Part shown: positions 45,852-53,247 of the stretch, in pieces
How positions within the stretch are numbered: the first letter of the stretch is position 1
Layout of the letters: each line of letters begins with the position of its first letter
Origin: Planctomycetales bacterium
GTDB lineage: Bacteria > Planctomycetota > Planctomycetia > Planctomycetales > Planctomycetaceae
Length of the DNA stretch: 64,000 nucleotides
NCBI GenBank assembly: GCA_028285345.1
Contig: JANQPT010000019.1
Coordinates: 167,813-231,812, forward strand
Reading direction: 5' to 3'
The notes under the pieces: generated by a model
Seen by the model: the letters and a program-made list of their open reading frames with translations, nothing else
Told to the model about the DNA's origin: nothing
Database searches by the model: none
Translations under genes and position numbers: made by a program

Positions 45852-46772
45852 CTACATGGCATAAATGCGATCCATGCGAGCGGCGATATCGGCGAGTCTG
45901 TCGCGATCACCGCCGGAAACTTCGGCGGTGCCCCAACCTTCGTATTCGATGTCGTCCAGTGCCCGCATGACGGCCGGCCAGTCGCAATCGCCGTCGCCCA
46001 GCTTGACGCGGAATCCGGCGTACGGCCCCGACTTGTCGCGCAGTTTGCGGCTGTATTCCTTAATATCGAGTTTGACGATCCGCTTGTTGAGAATTCGAAT
46101 CCACTGTTCCGGCCAGCCGAAATTGACGACGTTGCCCACGTCGAAATATGCTCCGACCATCTTGCTGTCGAACTCGTCAATGTAGCGCGCCGTTTCCAGA
46201 GGACTGAGCAGAAACCCGTTCCAGACATTCTCGATCAGGATTTTGATTCCCAGTTCTTCCGACAAAGGCAATGCCTTGCGGATCTCGGCTTGCGATCTGT
46301 GGTAGGCGTCCGCATAACTGACCTGCTTATTGACCACGGCCGGAACGAGCAGGACGGATGTGCCGCCGAATCGGTGGCTGTCGCGGAGCGCCGTTTTTAG
46401 GCCTTCCAATCCGCGGGCGCGAACGGCAGGATTCGGGTCGGAAAGCGTGTCGCGCCAATGGACGGAATTGACGACGCCGTGAATCGGCAGTCGGGTCTTG
46501 TCACGCGCGGCGATGACCTCGTCGCGGTCGTAGTCATTGGGGCTGTTCAGTTCGATGCCGTCGAAACCGAGTTCCTTGACCAGTTGGAACTTCTCCAGCA
46601 TCGATCGTTGTCCGCCCACCATGCCGATTTTAACGGCCTTGCGGAGGTGCCTTTTTGAGGCGCTCTTTGCCGGACCGTCTTCCGCAGCCAGCGCCGAAGC
46701 CGTCGCCGTCGACGCAGCGAGCAGACTGGCGGATTGTTGTAGAAACATGCGGCGGTCGAGAGGATAGTCCAT
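45852..46772 (-). CDS. exported sugar phosphate isomerase/epimerase-like TIM barrel protein
   Basis: A 306-residue xylose-isomerase-like TIM barrel (AP_endonuc_2 type). A Tat-like leader (LDRRMFLQQSASLLAAST) is followed by the barrel with GFDGIELNSPND, IHGVVNSVHW, KILIENVWNGF (the conserved Glu), MVGAYFDVGNV and VKLDIKEYS, where Glu, Asp and His residues bind the metal. It ends in GWGTAEVSGGD. Exported copies of this family are common in planctomycetes and may act on sugar derivatives; the substrate is unknown. The Tat leader suggests folding with the metal before export. Confidence 0.85.
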   Translation of the reverse strand: MDYPLDRRMFLQQSASLLAASTATASALAAEDGPAKSASKRHLRKAVKIGMVGGQRSMLEKFQLVKELGFDGIELNSPNDYDRDEVIAARDKTRLPIHGVVNSVHWRDTLSDPNPAVRARGLEGLKTALRDSHRFGGTSVLLVPAVVNKQVSYADAYHRSQAEIRKALPLSEELGIKILIENVWNGFLLSPLETARYIDEFDSKMVGAYFDVGNVVNFGWPEQWIRILNKRIVKLDIKEYSRKLRDKSGPYAGFRVKLGDGDCDWPAVMRALDDIEYEGWGTAEVSGGDRDRLADIAARMDRIYAM

Positions 46773-47116
46773 TTTTGTCTCCAGTCATTCAATTCTATCA
46801 TCTGGCAGTCGCAGCGACGGTTCCTGTCGATCGAAACGTGCAGAAGACTCGCGCCGCACGATCGATTTCAGCGGACGTGCTGCTCCGGTAATCTTGGCAA
46901 GATATTCGCATTTCGAGCAATGGCCACTGTCGCACGCTGCACAGCAAGAGTCAATCGCTCCGAACAGGACCGCTGCCTAGTGCTGTTCACCGGCCAGAGA
47001 GCCGTTACTATAGAATAAGCAACCATCGCGGAGTCGATTCCCAACTTTCGATTCTGCGGTTTCGATATTCGGTAACTGATATCGCAAGAGCGATCGAGAC
47101 TCTAATTGTCGTGCAG
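46773..47116. other. intergenic region between divergent isomerase-like and RbsA-like genes
   Basis: A 344-bp divergent gap that should contain promoters for both genes. No convincing -35/-10 pair, repeat or RNA gene is visible. Confidence 0.4.
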
Positions 47117-48604
47117 ATGACCACTCCACTGCTACAAATGTCCGGAATCTCCAAGCGTTTCGGCGCGACGCAGGCGCTTAAGAACGTTTCGCTCGACGTG
47201 CATGCCGGGCGGGTGCTAGCGTTGATCGGAGAAAACGGCGCCGGAAAAAGCACGCTGATGAAGGTCCTCAGCGGCGCGCATGCCGCCGATTCGGGCAGCA
47301 TGCGCATCGCCGGCAAAAAGTACGAACCAAGTGGGCCCAACGACGCCCGGCTGGCAGGCGTGAGCATGATTTATCAGGAACTCAATCTCGCCCCCGACTT
47401 GAGTGTCGAAGACAATATCATGCTCGGCCAGGAGAAACGGCGGGCGGGCATCCTGCAGCGCAGCCGCCAACATCCGCTGGTGCATGACGTGCTGGAACTG
47501 TTGGGGCATCCCGGTCTGCACCCCGACGTTCCTGTGCGGAACTTGTCGATTGCGCTGCAGCAATTGGTGGAGATCGCCCGGGCATTAGTGTCCGATGCCA
47601 AGGTGATTGTCTTTGACGAGCCGACCAGTTCGCTCACGCGGCAGGATGTCGTGAAGCTGTTTGAAGTGATCCGCAAGCTGAAAGCGTCGGGAATCGGCAT
47701 TGTTTACATCAGCCATTTTCTGGAAGAGATTCGCGAAGTTTGTGACGAATACGCCGTGCTTCGTGATGGGACGGCGGTCGGGCATGGCGAACTCTCTGAG
47801 ACCTCCGATGCCCAAATCGTTGCAAAGATGGTCGGGCGCAGTGTCGAGGAACTGTTTCCCGCCGTTCCGCACCAACCGGGCGAGACGATCCTCTCACTCG
47901 AAAAACTGAGCGGAGCCGCCAGTCCGGTTGACGTCTCCCTTGAATTACGGCGCGGCGAGATTCTCGGCATCGCCGGTCTGGTCGGCGCGGGACGGACCGA
48001 ATTGCTGCGCTGCCTCTTCGCGCTCGATCCGGTTCGCAACGGAAAAGTGAAACTCGACAAGTTTTCCCCCGCTCATTCACCACACGCGCGAATTCGCGCG
48101 GGCCTCGGCCTGGTCTCGGAAGACCGTAAGGTCGAGGGATTGGCGCAAAACCGTTCAATTGCCGACAACGCGACCTACAGCCGGCTGGGACCATACGCGA
48201 CGCTGGGATGGCTGAACCTGCCCCGCCGGCGGCGCGCGGTCAGTGAGTGGATGTCCCGGTTGCGGATCAAAGCCCATTCACAAGACCAGGCGGTCTCGGA
48301 ACTCTCCGGCGGCAACCAGCAAAAAGTCGCGCTCGCCCGCGTGCTGCATCAACAGGCCGACGTGTTGCTGCTGGACGAACCGACGCGGGGCATCGACGTC
48401 GGTACCAAGGCGGAGATCTATCGCTTGATGGGCGAACTGGCAGCGGGGGGCAAAGCGGTGATCTTCGTCAGTTCGTATTTGACCGAGTTGCTGGCCGTCT
48501 GCGACCGCGTCGGCGTCATGTCCCGCGGCCGCTTGCGCGAGATTCGCAACGCGTCCGATTGGACCGAAGAAGAGATCATGGCCCAAGCCGTCAGCGGAGG
48601 ATAA
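47117..48604 (+). CDS. sugar ABC transporter ATP-binding protein (RbsA/MglA-like)
   Basis: A 495-residue protein with two fused ABC ATPase domains, as in RbsA/MglA/AraG. The first has Walker A GENGAGKST (38-46), the altered signature LSIALQQ and Walker B VIVFDEPTSSL. The second has a degenerate Walker A (GLVGAGRTELL), signature LSGGNQQK and Walker B VLLLDEPTRGID. One competent and one degraded Walker A is normal for this family. The protein would drive a periplasmic-binding-protein sugar importer, but no permease or binding protein is adjacent. Start ATG at 47117; a GTG at 47111 is in frame. It converges with the MATE gene across a repeat element. Confidence 0.88.
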   Translation: MTTPLLQMSGISKRFGATQALKNVSLDVHAGRVLALIGENGAGKSTLMKVLSGAHAADSGSMRIAGKKYEPSGPNDARLAGVSMIYQELNLAPDLSVEDNIMLGQEKRRAGILQRSRQHPLVHDVLELLGHPGLHPDVPVRNLSIALQQLVEIARALVSDAKVIVFDEPTSSLTRQDVVKLFEVIRKLKASGIGIVYISHFLEEIREVCDEYAVLRDGTAVGHGELSETSDAQIVAKMVGRSVEELFPAVPHQPGETILSLEKLSGAASPVDVSLELRRGEILGIAGLVGAGRTELLRCLFALDPVRNGKVKLDKFSPAHSPHARIRAGLGLVSEDRKVEGLAQNRSIADNATYSRLGPYATLGWLNLPRRRRAVSEWMSRLRIKAHSQDQAVSELSGGNQQKVALARVLHQQADVLLLDEPTRGIDVGTKAEIYRLMGELAAGGKAVIFVSSYLTELLAVCDRVGVMSRGRLREIRNASDWTEEEIMAQAVSGG

Positions 48605-48625
48605 GCGGCAAGTCGCCGTCAAAAA

Positions 48626-48735
48626 CCAAGCCGACGGCTTGCCGTCGCGTTCGACCGGCATCCCGTCACCGACGGCGCACGTTGAGCCGACTATCATGAT
48701 TCGCAAAACGACGGCAGAGCCGTCGGCTTGGTTAC
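48626..48735. repeat. MITE-like inverted-repeat element between the RbsA-like and MATE genes
   Basis: The left arm, CCAAGCCGACGGCTTGCCGT then CG, starts at 48626, and the right arm, CGACGGCAGAGCCGTCGGCT then TGGTTAC, covers 48709-48735. Both arms are self-complementary and they are inverted copies of each other. The right arm provides the last base pairs of the MATE gene, including its TAA stop (48732-48734). The same family is at 16290-16427. Confidence 0.65.
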
Positions 48736-50114
48736 ACACGCGTCGTCTGCCAGCCGCCCCAGGTGAATCGCACGAACAGCAACACCGCTCGCACTGTGAC
48801 GTCGGCGTTCATGCCGACCCAAGCGCCGATCAGTCCGCCTTGTAAGACAATGCCGCACAGATACCCCAGCGGCACCCGCACGAGAATGACGCCGATCATC
48901 GTGAACAACAACGGATACCGCGTCTCGCCCGCGCCGTGCAATGCCAGCACGTAGATGATCGACATCGTAAGCGGAATCTGGAACAAAGCCATAAACTGAA
49001 ACGCCGGAACGCCAATCTCGCGTACGGTGGCATCGTGCGTCAGCACGTTGTAGATCCACTCCGCACCAAAGTAATACCCAAGCGTCAATGCGGCGGCCAG
49101 CAATCCGCACTGCAACACGGCCGTTTGTCCCGCACGATAGGCACGCCGCGGATCGCCGGCGCCGAGCGATTGGCCGACCATCGTCGCCGCCGCGTGCCCC
49201 CAAGCGACCGCCGGCAGGTAGGTCAACGCCTCCACGCGAATACCGATCATGTGCGCGGCGAAATAGGGTTTGCTGAATTCACCCTCTCCCGCCAGCCGAG
49301 CAACGATCATTAAGAACAAGAAATTGCCCGACCACATGATGATCCCTTCAGCCGCCGCCGGCAGTCCGATTCGCATGATGCGAGTCACTTCCGAGCCCTG
49401 GAGATGTAACTCGCGGCGATGCAATTGCAGCCCGCCGCGACCCCGCGCGAGGACCAGAAGCATCAGCATCCCCCCGCTGAAACGGGCGACGACTGTCCCC
49501 GCAACGATCCCGTCAATCCCCAGCGCGGGAAACGGGCCCGCTCCATGCACGAGCGTCCAGGAGACGATCACGTTCAGCACGTTGACCACGCCGAGGATCA
49601 TCATCGGCGTCCGCATATCCCCCGACCCGCGAAGCGCCGCGGCACCGACGAGTGTAATGCTGGTAAAGATCAACCCGATCCCATCCAGCCGCAGATAGCG
49701 GACGACGATGCCGTAGGTCTCGCCGTCCATATTCTGCATGTCGGCGAACAGCGGCGCGCCGAGGTAAACCAGGCTAAAGACCAGCACCCCCATCACGGCT
49801 GCCATGGCGATCGAGCGATTGGCGACGACATTCGCCGTGTGGCGTTCGCCCGCACCCCAGTGCCGGGAGACGAGCGCGGTGGTGCCCGTGGCGATAAACG
49901 AAATAATCAGCGACGCCAGCCAACCGACATACGCCGCCGACCCGACCGCCGTGGTCGCATCGGCGCTCATTGCCGCCAGATAGGTATCAACCATCCCCAC
50001 GCCGAAGCTAAGCAATTGCTCGATCAGCACCGGCAGCGCCAAGATGAGCATGCCGGACCCAACCGGCCGCGCGAGGACATGATCATCGCGTTGCTGGTCC
50101 TCAACGTCGGCCAT
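48732..50114 (-). CDS. MATE family efflux transporter
   Basis: A 460-residue 12-TM exporter of the MATE (multidrug and toxin extrusion) family. Signatures: PVLIEQLLSFGVGMVDTYLA in the first helix, then VAWGHAAATMVGQSLGAGDP in the second half, with G-x-x-x-A-x-x-T-x-V-x-Q-x-x-G-A-x-x being typical. MATE carriers exchange Na+ or H+ for organic cations. The start lies inside the 3' end of the zinc-ribbon gene upstream (14-bp overlap), so it is the last gene of that block and is probably coupled to it. Its stop codon is part of a repeat arm. Confidence 0.9.
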   Translation of the reverse strand: MADVEDQQRDDHVLARPVGSGMLILALPVLIEQLLSFGVGMVDTYLAAMSADATTAVGSAAYVGWLASLIISFIATGTTALVSRHWGAGERHTANVVANRSIAMAAVMGVLVFSLVYLGAPLFADMQNMDGETYGIVVRYLRLDGIGLIFTSITLVGAAALRGSGDMRTPMMILGVVNVLNVIVSWTLVHGAGPFPALGIDGIVAGTVVARFSGGMLMLLVLARGRGGLQLHRRELHLQGSEVTRIMRIGLPAAAEGIIMWSGNFLFLMIVARLAGEGEFSKPYFAAHMIGIRVEALTYLPAVAWGHAAATMVGQSLGAGDPRRAYRAGQTAVLQCGLLAAALTLGYYFGAEWIYNVLTHDATVREIGVPAFQFMALFQIPLTMSIIYVLALHGAGETRYPLLFTMIGVILVRVPLGYLCGIVLQGGLIGAWVGMNADVTVRAVLLFVRFTWGGWQTTRV

Positions 50115-50763
50115 TATTCAATGGGTGCCCCATTTGTGTGAGTTGTCGGCGGAGGAGGTGGGTGATGTAGCGGGGTGTGTCCGGCTGCTTGGAACTGTGC
50201 AGCACCCGAGTTTTTGATCGATACGTCACGCAAACATGATAGCACTTCGTCTGCTCCATATACACGCGACGAATCGAGTGAACCCGCCAACGCCGCTTGT
50301 ATCGAACCGTTTCGATGTGGAAACCGCGGCGGAGATAGTCCGGAGACAATTCAATTGAATAGAAACCCTTCAACAAGAATAATCCCTGCGACACCAAAAG
50401 CAGTCCGAGTCCTAGAAAGAAAACGATTGAGAGCGTCTCATCGGCATCTCCCCCAAATCCCGACAGCATCTGTGAAAAGCCCATGCTGAGTGAGAGAATG
50501 CCGTAAAACACCAGACCTGTTCCAGCAACTCTTGGCGTCGGCCATTCGAGATCGACTGGCCAGACAAGCCGCAGGCAGGTCGGCGTGAGCTCTTCGATCC
50601 GCAACAATACTTCGGGGCATTCAAGCTCAAAGTCCTCCGCCTGAGGGACGGAGATCTCCGCACCGCACATCGGGCAGACCTGTGGCATGCTTACATCGAC
50701 GTCCACAGAGACATCCAAGATGTCGTGGCAAGCGGTGCATTGAATGGGAAACGTCTCGATCAT
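50101..50763 (-). CDS. zinc-ribbon/2-TM membrane protein, array member 1
   Basis: A 220-residue member of a five-gene family. The N-terminal zinc ribbon has two CxxC pairs (IQCTACHD and CPMCGAE). A short beta segment (LRIEELTPTCLRLVWP) follows, then two hydrophobic segments (LVFYGILSLSMGFSQML and IVFFLGLGLLLVSQGLFLL, about 90-145). The cytoplasmic C-terminal part starts SIELSPDYLRRGF and ends DTPRYITHLLRRQLTQMG, the family tail. I start at the ATG at 50763; an upstream open frame to 50817 has no ribosome site. It overlaps the MATE gene. Function unknown. Confidence 0.75.
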   Translation of the reverse strand: MIETFPIQCTACHDILDVSVDVDVSMPQVCPMCGAEISVPQAEDFELECPEVLLRIEELTPTCLRLVWPVDLEWPTPRVAGTGLVFYGILSLSMGFSQMLSGFGGDADETLSIVFFLGLGLLLVSQGLFLLKGFYSIELSPDYLRRGFHIETVRYKRRWRVHSIRRVYMEQTKCYHVCVTYRSKTRVLHSSKQPDTPRYITHLLRRQLTQMGHPLNNGRR

Positions 50764-50853
50764 CGCGGCGCGGGCGTCTCTCGATGCTGGATGTAGCGCG
50801 GCGGTTGGCCGCCACACCCATTATACGCCGCCCCACCCGATTTCAATTGCAGC

Positions 50854-51507
50854 TCAGGTCGACGCCGCGATTCCCATCCGTGCGAGCTGCCGGCGGAGGA
50901 GGTGGGCGATGTAACGCGGTCTCTCCGGGTCGTTAGTCATGTCCAACGTGCGGATCTTTGAGCGGTATCGTAGGTGAGCATGAAAATAGTTGGACTTCTC
51001 AGCAGTCAGCACCCGCTGAATTGATTCAAGAGAGTATCGCCACCTGAATCCAATCACAGAACCCAGTTTGAGCCGCCGGGTGAGGCGCTCCGGCGTTAGT
51101 TCGATCGAATGGAACCCTTTCCATTCGATGAGTCCAACGAGAATGCACCCCGGCCCGCCCACAAGAGCGTCAATGAGAAGTAAGACCCGTGCCGTGTTCC
51201 ATTCGAGGGTATTCGTCATCATCGTGGTCAGTAGTAAGAGACCAAGTCCGATGCCTGTGATGCCGTACAAAACGAAGTAGACTCCAAACATCTTGTCCCC
51301 CCGTGCAGGTGGCCAGCGGAGTCGCAGACAACTGTCAGTCGATTCTTCAATGACAAGCCCCGTCGGACATTCAAGCTCAAACTCCTCCGCCTCAGCGACC
51401 AGCACCGAATGGCCGCACATCGCACAGGCGGTCCGCTCGCCGGCGTCCGCCGCGACGTCGAAGATGTCGCCGCAAGCGTCGCACTGGATGGGGTAGGTTT
51501 CGGCCAT
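50854..51507 (-). CDS. zinc-ribbon/2-TM membrane protein, array member 2
   Basis: A 217-residue paralogue: zinc ribbon (IQCDACGDIF and CAMCGHS), beta segment (LVIEESTDSCLRLRWP), two hydrophobic segments (VLYGITGIGLGLLLLT and LLLIDALVGGPGCILVGLI), then SIELTPERLTRRL, and the tail RPRYIAHLLRRQLARMG. It is closest to member 3 (51518), both in protein and DNA; the ribbon-coding parts are nearly identical in DNA, which suggests a recent tandem duplication. It begins only 10 nt after member 3, so the two are in one transcript. No signal peptide: the ribbon should be cytoplasmic. Confidence 0.75.
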   Translation of the reverse strand: MAETYPIQCDACGDIFDVAADAGERTACAMCGHSVLVAEAEEFELECPTGLVIEESTDSCLRLRWPPARGDKMFGVYFVLYGITGIGLGLLLLTTMMTNTLEWNTARVLLLIDALVGGPGCILVGLIEWKGFHSIELTPERLTRRLKLGSVIGFRWRYSLESIQRVLTAEKSNYFHAHLRYRSKIRTLDMTNDPERPRYIAHLLRRQLARMGIAAST

Positions 51508-51517
51508 AACAACGCGG

Positions 51518-52228
51518 TCAGGCGGTCAAATTTGGCGTGCCGGTAGCGACAGCGGGCACTTGCGACTCGCCGCTCATGCGCGCAAGCTGCCGGCGGAGAA
51601 CGTGGGTGATGTAACGCGGTCTCTCCGCTTCCTCAGCCATATGCAGCGTCCAGAAATGTGAGCAGTATCCGAGGCGAATACGAAAATAGTTGGACTTCGC
51701 CTCAAAACCTACGAACTGAATTGATTCGAGTTGAAATCGGCAGCTGAATCGAATCGCAGAGCCTAATCTGATCCGCTCGATGAGGCACTCCGGTGTCAAT
51801 TCGATCGAACGGATTCCTTTCCATCCCATGAGTCCAACAAGTACAAATCCTGCTCCGCCGACAAGAAAGCCTATCAGAAACGAGACACGCACTGTGTTCC
51901 ATTCGAGGCCGGTCGTAGTGCACCATGCCAGTAGAAAGAGTCCAAATCCGATGCCTGCGGTGCCGTAAAAGATGAAAAAGACGCCAAGGTTCTTGGCGTT
52001 CCGCCCGGATGGCCAACGAAGCCGCAGACAACTGTCACGTGCCTCCTCAATGACAACCTCCTCCGGACATTCAAGCTCAAAACCCTCCGCCGCAGCGACC
52101 AGCACCAAATGGCCGCACATCGGGCAAGCGGTCCGCTCGCCGGCGTCCGCCGCGACGTCGAAGATGTCGCCGCAGGCGTCACACTGGATGGGGTAGGTCA
52201 GGTTCCTGGGCCGTACGTTCAGTTTCAT
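51518..52228 (-). CDS. zinc-ribbon/2-TM membrane protein, array member 3
   Basis: A 236-residue paralogue beginning at the ATG at 52228 (a GTG at 52237 is in frame). Ribbon IQCDACGDIF and CPMCGHL, then LVLVAAAEGFELECPEEVVI, hydrophobic segments FIFYGTAGIGFGLFLLA and SFLIGFLVGGAGFVLVGLM, SIELTPECLIERI, and the tail RPRYITHVLRRQLARM, with a short extra C-terminus (GESQVPAVATGTPNLTA). It differs from member 2 mainly in the last 15 residues. The C-terminal domain between the membrane and the tail resembles a PH-like fold by pattern only. Confidence 0.75.
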   Translation of the reverse strand: MKLNVRPRNLTYPIQCDACGDIFDVAADAGERTACPMCGHLVLVAAAEGFELECPEEVVIEEARDSCLRLRWPSGRNAKNLGVFFIFYGTAGIGFGLFLLAWCTTTGLEWNTVRVSFLIGFLVGGAGFVLVGLMGWKGIRSIELTPECLIERIRLGSAIRFSCRFQLESIQFVGFEAKSNYFRIRLGYCSHFWTLHMAEEAERPRYITHVLRRQLARMSGESQVPAVATGTPNLTA

Positions 52229-52384
52229 TGCCGACACGCTGCCCTATCTCCTCCAACCGGAAAGAATCGCCCTGCGAGGATGGGACAATTGATCCCGCTA
52301 ACAGAGGAAACGCAAGACGTGGATCGAGATTCACGCTGTCCGGGCGGTTGATTCCGTTTTTTCCGCGCGGAGATTGCGTCCGAC

Positions 52385-53065
52385 CTACCAGAGGTCGTTC
52401 TCCATGAAGATGAGTTGTTGCCGGATCAACTGCGTGACGTAGCGGGCCGGTTCGGGATGGCGCGCGTCGGCCAGCTTGATCGTTTTCGATTGAGTCTTGA
52501 TGCAGGCGACGCAATCAGTGCTGCGAAACAGTGCGAATCTCCGTTTGGGCGATCTCATGAACACGTCGCGAAAACCCGGAACGGGGTATTCACGTCGAAT
52601 CATCCAACGTCCCAGTCGGGATTCCACAGCCACGCACTTGTCTGTCACTTCCAACGTGATCGAAGTAAACAGACTGGCGATCGACATGACGATCACAGTC
52701 AGCCCGCAGGCAACTGCAATGAGAGCAAAACCCATTTCAAAAAAGTCGCCGTGCATGTATTCGTAAGCGGTTCCCCACACGCCAACGGCAAGGGGGACCA
52801 CGGCAATGATCGGCATGGCAAATCCGAAAAGCCGCCCTTCGGAACCTCGCAGACATTCCGGCATACGAATTCGCAGACGCTGGGGTGTCTGCTCTTCAAT
52901 TGTCACTTCAGCAGGTTGCGGCAACTGCAAGTCCGCCGCGCAGGTCATCGTCATGCCGAACCCACAGAGCGGACAGGGAGACAATTCCCGTTCGTCCTCA
53001 AGCTCCAACGGGCAATCGAAGACATTTTCACAGCTCAGACATTTGACGGGAAAAGTTTCCGGCAT
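52385..53065 (-). CDS. zinc-ribbon/2-TM membrane protein, array member 4
   Basis: A 226-residue, more divergent paralogue: ribbon VKCLSCENVF and CPLCGFG, segment EVTIEEQTPQRLRIRMPECL, hydrophobic parts (FAMPIIAVVPLAVGVWGTA and ALIAVACGLTVIVMSIASL), ITLEVTDKCVAVESRLG in place of SIELTPE, and the tail EPARYVTQLIRQQLIFM. The tail is related to the fused member 5 (RFVTQLVRRQLRRMG). It stands 156 nt after member 3 and about 180 nt before member 5, whose spacer carries an inverted-repeat element. Confidence 0.7.
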   Translation of the reverse strand: MPETFPVKCLSCENVFDCPLELEDERELSPCPLCGFGMTMTCAADLQLPQPAEVTIEEQTPQRLRIRMPECLRGSEGRLFGFAMPIIAVVPLAVGVWGTAYEYMHGDFFEMGFALIAVACGLTVIVMSIASLFTSITLEVTDKCVAVESRLGRWMIRREYPVPGFRDVFMRSPKRRFALFRSTDCVACIKTQSKTIKLADARHPEPARYVTQLIRQQLIFMENDLW

Positions 53066-53132
53066 CGGCGACTGCCTCCCCGAGCTCAGATGAAGGCACT
53101 AATGGTTTGTCAGGTTTAATTTCTGGGGTTGT

Positions 53133-53204
53133 GTGCCACTGGCTTTGCCAGTGCAAGTCTCAGTGCCGCAGATACTAATGAAGCACTGGCGGAGCCAGTG
53201 GCAC
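53133..53204. repeat. inverted-repeat element, GTGCCACTGGCTTTGCCAGTGC type
   Basis: Left arm from 53133 (GTGCCACTGGCTTTGCCAGT then GC) and right arm 53183-53204 (GCACTGGCGGAGCCAGTGGC then AC) match in 20 of 22 positions after inversion, with a 28-bp spacer. Each arm is itself a palindrome around GGC-TTT-GCC or GGC-GGA-GCC. It splits the zinc-ribbon array between members 4 and 5. Confidence 0.65.
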
Positions 53205-53247
53205 CCCTATTGTTGAGTTTGACAAAGCACTAGACAGCGTGAGTAAC

